NCBI RefSeq assembly: GCF_000478885.1
Contig: NC_022567.1
Coordinates: 2,108,001-2,172,000, forward strand
DNA length: 64,000 bases
Direction of reading: 5' to 3'
Source of the DNA: Adlercreutzia equolifaciens DSM 19450
GTDB taxonomy: Bacteria > Actinomycetota > Coriobacteriia > Coriobacteriales > Eggerthellaceae
Shown here: positions 59,200-64,000 of the stretch, piece after piece
Position numbering within the stretch: the stretch's first letter is position 1
Layout of the letters: every line of letters starts with the position of its first letter
Made by a program: the position numbers and the translations under genes
Notes under the pieces: generated by a model
What the model was told of the DNA's origin: nothing
What the model saw: the letters and a program-made list of their open reading frames with translations, nothing else
Database searches by the model: none

Positions 59200-61510
59200 T
59201 CTCTGGAATGTACTCGGCCAGAAGCGCTACCAGCTCGTGGATGTTCAGCGGCTTGGTAGTCAGCGCCGTCATGCCGGCGTCGCGGGCGCGGCGCTGGCCC
59301 TCCTCGAAGGCGTCGGCCGTCTCGGCGATGATGGGCAGCGTGGCGGCGTCTGGCCGATCCAGGGCGCGAATCTCACGCGTGGCCTCGTCGCCGTCCATGC
59401 GGGGCATGCGCATGTCCATGAGCACGGCGTCGTAGTAGAACGGCTCCACGGAGGCCACCTTGCGCACGGCCGCATCGCCGTCGCGCGCCTCTTCGGGCTT
59501 AAAGCCGTAGTCCTTCAGAATCTCCACCAGAATCTCGCGGGACAGATCGTCGTCGTCCACCACGAGCACCTTGCAGCCGGTAAAATCGCGCTGGCACCGC
59601 TCGGCCGCCACCGCCTTCTCGCGGGCCTCGGCCAGCTCGTCGGCGTCGGCCGCGCGCAGCGGCAGCGTGATGGCGAACGTCGAGCCGCGGCCCACGACGC
59701 TTTCCACCGCTATCTCGCCGCCCATAAGGTCGACGAGGCTCTTGGTGATGGTCATGCCCAGCCCCGTGCCCTCGGTCTTGTTGGCGTACCCGAGGCCATC
59801 GCGCTCGAAGGGCAGAAAGATGCGATCGAGGAACTCCGGCGTCATGCCGCAGCCGGTGTCGCTCACGGTCAAGCGATAAGCGCCGAAGCCGCGGGGCGCG
59901 TCGGAAAGCTCAGTGAGCGCCACGGTGACAAGCCCCCCGGAGGGCGTGAACTTCACCGCGTTACCCACGGTGTTCACGAGGATCTGGTTCAGGCGCAAGG
60001 GATCGGTGACCACTTGGGGATGGGCCACGTTGTCCACATCGATCGTCAGATCGACGCCGCTGGCCGCCGCCTTCTCGCCGAACATGCCCTGCACCTCGAT
60101 CACGGCATCCGGCAGGCTGACGATGTCCTCGTTGAAGGACATCTTGCCGCTCTCGATGCGGCTCACATCCAAAATGTCGTTCACCAGGCTCAGCAAGTGA
60201 TCGCTGGACAGCATGATCTTGCGCAGGCAGTCGCGCACACGATCGGTGTCGTTCAGGTGGTCCAGCGCGATGGACGCGAAGCCCGAGATGGAGTTCATAG
60301 GCGTACGGAAGTCGTGGGACATGTTGGTGAGGAAGGTCGACTTCGCCTGGCTCGCATGCTCGGCCAAATCGAGCGCGTTCTGCAACGCCACCTTCTGGCG
60401 CAACTGCTCGCGCATTTCGCCGGTGACGTTGCGGGCCGCTAAAATGACCTTCGAATCGCGCTGGGGCAGGCGGATGATGCGCAGTTCCACGTACTGCTCT
60501 TCATCGCCGAACAGGCGCCGATAGCCCACGGAGAAATCGGTCTCCCCCGCCTCGAGACGGCGCCACAGGGCCTCAGCGCCAATTTCCGCCCGCACCCGGG
60601 AGCGGTCTTCGGCCACCACGAAGGTGTCGATGTATCGCTCCATGGCAGCGGGATAATCGCCCTCTTCCGCACTGGCCAAGGCGAATTCCGCCGTCGTATC
60701 CTCGCCACGCCGGTACACCTCGAGTTCCTGAGTTTCCAAATCGACCAGGTACAGCGCGAAGTTCTCCGCTCCCAGGCTGTCGATGATGTCGATGTACTGC
60801 TCGCTGCGCTCCTCCGCCAGCTTCGTGCGTGTGAAATCCTCCAGAAAGCCGAAGGCGAATCGCTCGGAGCGGTCGGTGTGATCGAGGCTCATGCGCAGCC
60901 ACCGGCCGTTGGGAAGGCGTCCCTCCTGGTAGAAGGCCTCGCGTCGCTCGAGGAAGGCCTTCATCTTCTGACGCACCTCTTCGCTTAAGGTGCTGCCGAA
61001 GGTGAGGTTGATGAACTCGGTCAGGCTGATATAGTTGCTGTCCACGCCGCTTTGCTCGCGGGCCTGCTCCGTCAGAAGCATCTGACGGTAGCGCATATCG
61101 TAGAAGAACAGACCGGCGGCCGCCTTCTCCATGGAGCGCTGGGCGGGCAGAATCCAGTCCGTCACGTCGTGGATGGTGAATCCGCACAGCCCCTCGGAAA
61201 TGGGGAACACCTCGGCGCGGAAGAACTGCTGGAGCATCTCGGAGGGCGCCTCGAACTCCGAGGCGCGGCCCTCGTAGGCCGCCTCGTAGAAGTGGTCGAG
61301 CCAGATGGGATCGCCGCCCCACAGGGCGTAGGCCTCCTCGCCGAGCAGATCCTCCGCCACATGGCCGGTCAGAGCGGCCGCCGCGGCGTTGATATAGCGA
61401 TAGGCGAAATCATAGGGACGCCCCCGATCGTCAAGCAGCACTTCGGCGACACCGAAAGGCAGCGTGCTGCAGCCAAATGTCGTCTCCCAGGCTCTCAACA
61501 GTTCATCCAC
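59195..61510 (-). CDS. Cytoplasmic hybrid sensor histidine kinase/response regulator
   Basis: This 771-residue protein has an N-terminal PAS-like domain (about 10-125) and two further PAS/sensor-like segments (about 135-380). HisKA carries the phospho-accepting His in [14 protein letters not shown] (about 400). HATPase_c has an N-box-like [17 protein letters not shown] and GTGLGM (about 515-600). A C-terminal receiver domain shows [16 protein letters not shown] and [12 protein letters not shown] (phospho-Asp about 695). There is no transmembrane segment, so it should sense a cytoplasmic or membrane-permeable signal. No dedicated output regulator is adjacent, so the downstream partner is unknown. 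Confidence 0.92.
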   Translation of the reverse strand: MDELLRAWETTFGCSTLPFGVAEVLLDDRGRPYDFAYRYINAAAAALTGHVAEDLLGEEAYALWGGDPIWLDHFYEAAYEGRASEFEAPSEMLQQFFRAEVFPISEGLCGFTIHDVTDWILPAQRSMEKAAAGLFFYDMRYRQMLLTEQAREQSGVDSNYISLTEFINLTFGSTLSEEVRQKMKAFLERREAFYQEGRLPNGRWLRMSLDHTDRSERFAFGFLEDFTRTKLAEERSEQYIDIIDSLGAENFALYLVDLETQELEVYRRGEDTTAEFALASAEEGDYPAAMERYIDTFVVAEDRSRVRAEIGAEALWRRLEAGETDFSVGYRRLFGDEEQYVELRIIRLPQRDSKVILAARNVTGEMREQLRQKVALQNALDLAEHASQAKSTFLTNMSHDFRTPMNSISGFASIALDHLNDTDRVRDCLRKIMLSSDHLLSLVNDILDVSRIESGKMSFNEDIVSLPDAVIEVQGMFGEKAAASGVDLTIDVDNVAHPQVVTDPLRLNQILVNTVGNAVKFTPSGGLVTVALTELSDAPRGFGAYRLTVSDTGCGMTPEFLDRIFLPFERDGLGYANKTEGTGLGMTITKSLVDLMGGEIAVESVVGRGSTFAITLPLRAADADELAEAREKAVAAERCQRDFTGCKVLVVDDDDLSREILVEILKDYGFKPEEARDGDAAVRKVASVEPFYYDAVLMDMRMPRMDGDEATREIRALDRPDAATLPIIAETADAFEEGQRRARDAGMTALTTKPLNIHELVALLAEYIPEK

Positions 61511-61660
61511 GGCAAAACTCCCCTTGACAGGTTTGTTGAAAAAATCCCATACGTTGCACTATTACAGTGTACCACTTTCTGAGCCAAAAGGTCATTTTAT
61601 ACTAAACCTTACCCGTATAAGGATGGTTTCGCAAAATGCCTGTTCTTTGGTCGCTTGCAC

Positions 61661-61691
61661 AAAAAGACCCGCCGTCACAAGGCGGCGGGCT
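61661..61691 (-). terminator. Terminator of the small lipoprotein gene
   Basis: On the minus strand CCCGCCG, a loop, CGGCGGG and TCTTTTTGTGC follow the lipoprotein stop by about 40 bp. This is a standard intrinsic terminator. Confidence 0.8.
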
Positions 61692-61728
61692 GCACAAAAT
61701 GTTATTGACAATCGTTTCAGCAGGTCGC

Positions 61729-62184
61729 CTAGGCTTCCGGCTCGGCCGCCTGGTTCTCATCGCGCTGAACTTCGCTGGCCACAGGCGGAATCTCGCCGCG
61801 CTTGAAGCGCATGACATCGCCGTCCTGCTGCATCACGAGCTCCTCGCCCTCGAGCGTCGCCTCTGCCGAGCTGCCGTCGAAGGTGAGCTCGACCGTGGTG
61901 GCGTCCTTAGCCGTCCACGAGCCATCCATGTTCGTGCCGAGCACGCTGAGCACGGCGCTGCCGCCCTCGTTCAGCTGCAGGTAGACGGAAAGCCCCATCT
62001 CCTGGGCCTGGGCCATGGTCTCCTCGGTTGCCTCCTGACCATCGACCGTGCCGCTCGATAAAATCCAATCCCCCTGGAAGTTCGCGGCGTCATTGCCCGC
62101 CGGCGCGCTGGCGCACCCTGCCAGCGCCACGCACAGCGCGAAGGCGCATGCCGCCACTCCGATGATCTTCGTCCTCAGCTTCAT
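61729..62184 (-). CDS. Small lipoprotein, lipocalin-like/DUF4923-like domain
   Basis: This 151-residue protein has a lipoprotein signal (MKLRTKIIGVAACAFALCVALAGCASAP, lipobox Cys 24). A small beta-rich domain with FQGDWILSSGTVDGQEAT and LNEGGSAVLSVLGTNMDGSW segments follows, a pattern seen in short secreted lipocalin-like proteins of gut bacteria. An acidic C-terminal tail (ENQAAEPEA) ends it. ATG 62184 has an AAAGGAGCGGG ribosome site; longer upstream frames have none. Function is unknown. It is divergent from the MGMT gene across inverted repeat F. Confidence 0.75.
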   Translation of the reverse strand: MKLRTKIIGVAACAFALCVALAGCASAPAGNDAANFQGDWILSSGTVDGQEATEETMAQAQEMGLSVYLQLNEGGSAVLSVLGTNMDGSWTAKDATTVELTFDGSSAEATLEGEELVMQQDGDVMRFKRGEIPPVASEVQRDENQAAEPEA

Positions 62185-62394
62185 TCCCGCTCCTTTGATC
62201 GCATTCTTCGACGCCTGTCGCGTCCCATGCACTTCGACGCCCATCGCGTCCCTTGCAGCCAGCGCGGTCATCTTATACGTAAGCGTCGTCCTCAGCAATA
62301 CTCATCTCCCATACGTTGGGCAACTGAGAAGAAGGGCTTTCCCGCCGCGCGCGGCACCGTGTAGCAGCCACCCTGCAGGCTTTTGGGCTCTTCG

Positions 62395-62515
62395 TGTGGA
62401 AAAAAGTGCGATTGTGCGAGTAATTCCATGCACTATCGTTCTATTGTGCAGACTTTTTAACGATCGAGCGAGTTTTAGACAACTTGGGACTCGCACAATC
62501 GCACTTTTCTCTGCA
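62395..62515. repeat. Long inverted repeat F (20-nt perfect arms, 67-nt spacer)
   Basis: The arms 62402-62421 (AAAAGTGCGATTGTGCGAGT) and 62489-62508 are perfect inverted copies. With one mismatch and G-U pairs the match extends outward to 62395 and 62515 (27 nt). The 67-nt spacer is A/T-rich with short inner repeats. It lies between the divergent lipoprotein and MGMT-family genes, about 70 bp before the latter's start. Confidence 0.82.
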
Positions 62516-62587
62516 GAAGCGCCCAATTTTTCGCTTCCATCTGCTATGGTGGCCCCAATCAGCGAAGAGCGCACCGAAGGAGATCTC

Positions 62588-63058
62588 ATGGGAGACTATG
62601 CCAACCGGGTGTTCGCCGTCGTGCGGCGCATACCGCGCGGAAAGGTGGCCACCTACGGCCAGGTGGCGCGGCTCATCGGCGCCCCGCGCACGGCGCGCTA
62701 CGTCGGCTACGCCCTGCACGCCAACCCCGAGCCTGGCACCGATCCGGGCTGCATCCCCTGCCATCGGGTCGTTTTCAAGGACGGACGCATGGCCACCGGT
62801 TTCGCCTTCGGAGGCCCCGACGAGCAGCGGGGGATGCTCGCCGCGGAGGGTGTGGCCTTCGACGAAGAGGGCCGCGTGATCATGGAAGAGTTCCAGTGGG
62901 ACGGCCGTCCGGAAAGCACCGCGTCCGGCGAGGGCGACGTGCCCACCGGCCCGCCCCCGGACTTCGACTGGGAAGCCGAGCTGGCCGAGCACCCACTGCA
63001 CCACTGCGAGACCTGCGCCGCGCCGCGCCCCGACTGCCAGAAGAAACGCCGCACCTAG
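62588..63058 (+). CDS. MGMT-family O6-alkylguanine-DNA alkyltransferase with Cys-rich tail
   Basis: This 156-residue protein has the C-terminal (DNA-binding) domain of O6-methylguanine-DNA methyltransferase, with the intact active site GCIPCHRVVFKDG (reactive Cys about 60) and ARLIGAPRTARYVGYALHANP for DNA binding. It lacks the usual N-terminal domain. A ~60-residue extension ends with HPLHHCETCAAPRPDC, a possible small metal site. ATG 62588 follows GAAGGAG by 6 bp. The reactive Cys suggests genuine repair rather than an alkyltransferase-like (Trp) protein. Direct repair of alkylated DNA is the likely role. Confidence 0.85.
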   Translation: MGDYANRVFAVVRRIPRGKVATYGQVARLIGAPRTARYVGYALHANPEPGTDPGCIPCHRVVFKDGRMATGFAFGGPDEQRGMLAAEGVAFDEEGRVIMEEFQWDGRPESTASGEGDVPTGPPPDFDWEAELAEHPLHHCETCAAPRPDCQKKRRT

Positions 63059-63265
63059 GCCCCCTTCGTTCCGAGGCAGGCGCCGGTGCGCACGTTCGCC
63101 ATTTGGCAACGGGTCTCCCCTGACTCGATGACCGTTTCCTGCCAAAAGGAGACGCCGCGTCCGGCGCGGATTACCATGGGTTTTCGGAACCGTCGACCCC
63201 TTCGCCTTCCCGAAAGAGCCGACGACATCCCGTCATAGGACCTAACGCACCAAGGAGGCACCATC

Positions 63266-63583
63266 ATGGAAGATAAAGAGCTGCTCGAGAAAATCATCGC
63301 GAAGCAGAACCTCATCATTCCGGCCATGGAAAAGACCGGCGAGACGAAGGACATTCCCGAAAAGCTGCGCCACGCCATGGCCGCGGCCGAGGAATGGGCT
63401 GACGTCATCGAGAAGAAAGAGGGCCGCGACAAGGAAGCGCGCCGCTGGCCGGTAAAGCAGCTCGCCGAAGAGGCTCACGAGCATATCGCCCTGTTCGACC
63501 ACGAGACGCGCCAGCAAATCCAGGAGTACTGCGAGCTGGTAGCCCGTCTCCCCTACGATGACGACGCCCCGCTCGGAGTGTAA
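63266..63583 (+). CDS. Small helical hypothetical protein
   Basis: This 105-residue charged protein is predicted mainly helical (MEDKELLEKIIAKQNLIIPAMEKTGETKDIPEKL...), with no signal or membrane segment. I do not recognise a family. A consensus AAGGAGG ribosome site precedes ATG 63266, and a strong terminator follows (63607), so it is a real monocistronic gene. Confidence 0.72.
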   Translation: MEDKELLEKIIAKQNLIIPAMEKTGETKDIPEKLRHAMAAAEEWADVIEKKEGRDKEARRWPVKQLAEEAHEHIALFDHETRQQIQEYCELVARLPYDDDAPLGV

Positions 63584-63606
63584 CCGCGCAGCTTTGGCTA
63601 TTGTCG

Positions 63607-63642
63607 AGGAGGCCACTCGATATCGAGCGGCCTCCTTGTATT
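63607..63642 (+). terminator. Terminator after the small helical protein
   Basis: AGGAGGCCACTCGA/TCGAGCGGCCTCCT stem with a two-base loop (63607-63636) is followed by TGTATT, 24 bp after the stop. Confidence 0.8.
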
Positions 63643-63650
63643 CTGCACCT

Positions 63651-63884
63651 TTACGGATCCAGCCAATCCTCTTCCTCTTCCCAATCAATAAGAGCGAAGT
63701 CGTCGATGTCCTGCCGCGTGTGAGAGACGTTCAGACCCGCATAAAGCCGCTCGATCCTTTCGTCAAGGGCCGCTTGGGAAATAGCCCCCTTGCAATACTC
63801 CTCTTCTATCTCCGACTCACGAAGCTTCTGAGCGTATCGCTCATGTTGTCTCAACTTTTCGCTTTCAATGAGATCGATCACCAT
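63651..63884 (-). CDS. Small acidic hypothetical protein
   Basis: This 77-residue protein is highly charged (MVIDLIESEKLRQHERYAQKLRESEIEEEYCKG...) and ends in an acidic EEEEDWLDP tail. No family is recognised. Its ATG lies 10 bp after the HypB-like stop on the same strand, so it may be the last gene of a hydrogenase-maturation transcript. It is not HypC (no MCLAIP start). Confidence 0.55.
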   Translation of the reverse strand: MVIDLIESEKLRQHERYAQKLRESEIEEEYCKGAISQAALDERIERLYAGLNVSHTRQDIDDFALIDWEEEEDWLDP

Positions 63885-63894
63885 GAAAGCTACC

Positions 63895-64000
63895 CTAGGC
63901 CTGCACCTTTTCGGCGCGCTGGGACTGCATCCAGTCGGCGAGCTCGCCGATGCCCTCGCCGGTGCGAGCGCTCGTGACGAAGATCTCCAGGTTGGGGTTC
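63895..64000 (-). CDS. hypB: HypB-like GTPase, C-terminal fragment (gene continues beyond window)
   Basis: The minus strand reads NPNLEIFVTSARTGEGIGELADWMQSQRAEKVQA and stops at 63895-63897. The SARTGEG segment and end match the C-terminus of the hydrogenase nickel-incorporation GTPase HypB. The beginning of the gene lies past position 64000. Other G3E-type GTPases have similar ends, but this wording is closest to HypB. It implies a hydrogenase maturation cluster upstream. Confidence 0.7.
   Translation of the reverse strand, partial: NPNLEIFVTSARTGEGIGELADWMQSQRAEKVQA

Noticed and set aside
1..64000. tRNA, rRNA, integrase and attachment sites
   Set aside because: I saw no tRNA T-loop pattern, rRNA segment, integrase, transposase or prophage gene. 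Apart from local deletions the window looks like chromosomal backbone.

Overview
The window is about 65% G+C with dense, mostly divergent or convergent transcription units. Its gene content suggests a gut actinobacterium of the class Coriobacteriia, most likely family Eggerthellaceae. The supporting features are two LuxR regulators fused to a multi-pass membrane domain beside secreted Tat-dependent flavin reductases, a molybdopterin oxidoreductase with its Fe-S subunit and TorD-type chaperone, and a C-P lyase operon ending in a PHP-family cyclic phosphodiesterase of the kind characterised from Eggerthella lenta. Genus cannot be decided from the sequence alone.

Region by region. 1-4.3 kb: the tail of a DNase I-fold hydrolase, a membrane LuxR regulator and a Tat/lipoprotein flavin reductase. 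4.5-6.7 kb: a DJ-1/PfpI protein, a PIN/RelB-type toxin-antitoxin pair and a broken DUF4143 ATPase. 6.7-11.9 kb: a DMSO-reductase-family operon (chaperone, Fe-S subunit, catalytic subunit) meeting a LysR gene head to head at a junction where both genes lack their 5' ends. 12-22.6 kb: housekeeping and transport genes (Fe-S aldo/keto reductase, adenine deaminase, D-aminoacyl-tRNA deacylase, class I amidotransferase, SfsA, NhaC antiporter, DUF3516 helicase). 22.8-27.4 kb: a second flavin reductase/LuxR pair and an intact DUF4143 ATPase.

27.7-38.4 kb is a single tightly coupled operon on the minus strand, phnD-C-E-E-G-H-I-J-K-M-L-PHP. It encodes phosphonate import, C-P bond cleavage and opening of the ribose cyclic phosphate product. 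39-45 kb: a glycine riboswitch driving a Na+/alanine-glycine symporter, and a SNF2 helicase. 45-50 kb: an RND exporter with a large coiled-coil insertion and its divergent MarR regulator. 50-55 kb: a CXXCH lipoprotein and a three-gene operon (peptide-deformylase-like protein lacking the catalytic Glu, HelD-like helicase, ABC exporter). 55.6-64 kb: WalJ-like hydrolase, a triple RidA fusion, a hybrid histidine kinase, lipoprotein, MGMT-family protein, small hypotheticals and the end of a HypB-like GTPase.

The most unusual non-coding signal is a set of six intergenic inverted repeats. Their arms are about 20-27 nt, and each locus has its own sequence. They share an architecture but are not simple terminators. 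Other notable signals are a 34-bp palindromic repeat inserted twice in frame in the HelD-like gene, 22-bp-period TTTTAC repeats ahead of phnD, 32-bp-period repeats ahead of the broken ATPase, and the double 5'-truncation scar at about 11.05 kb.
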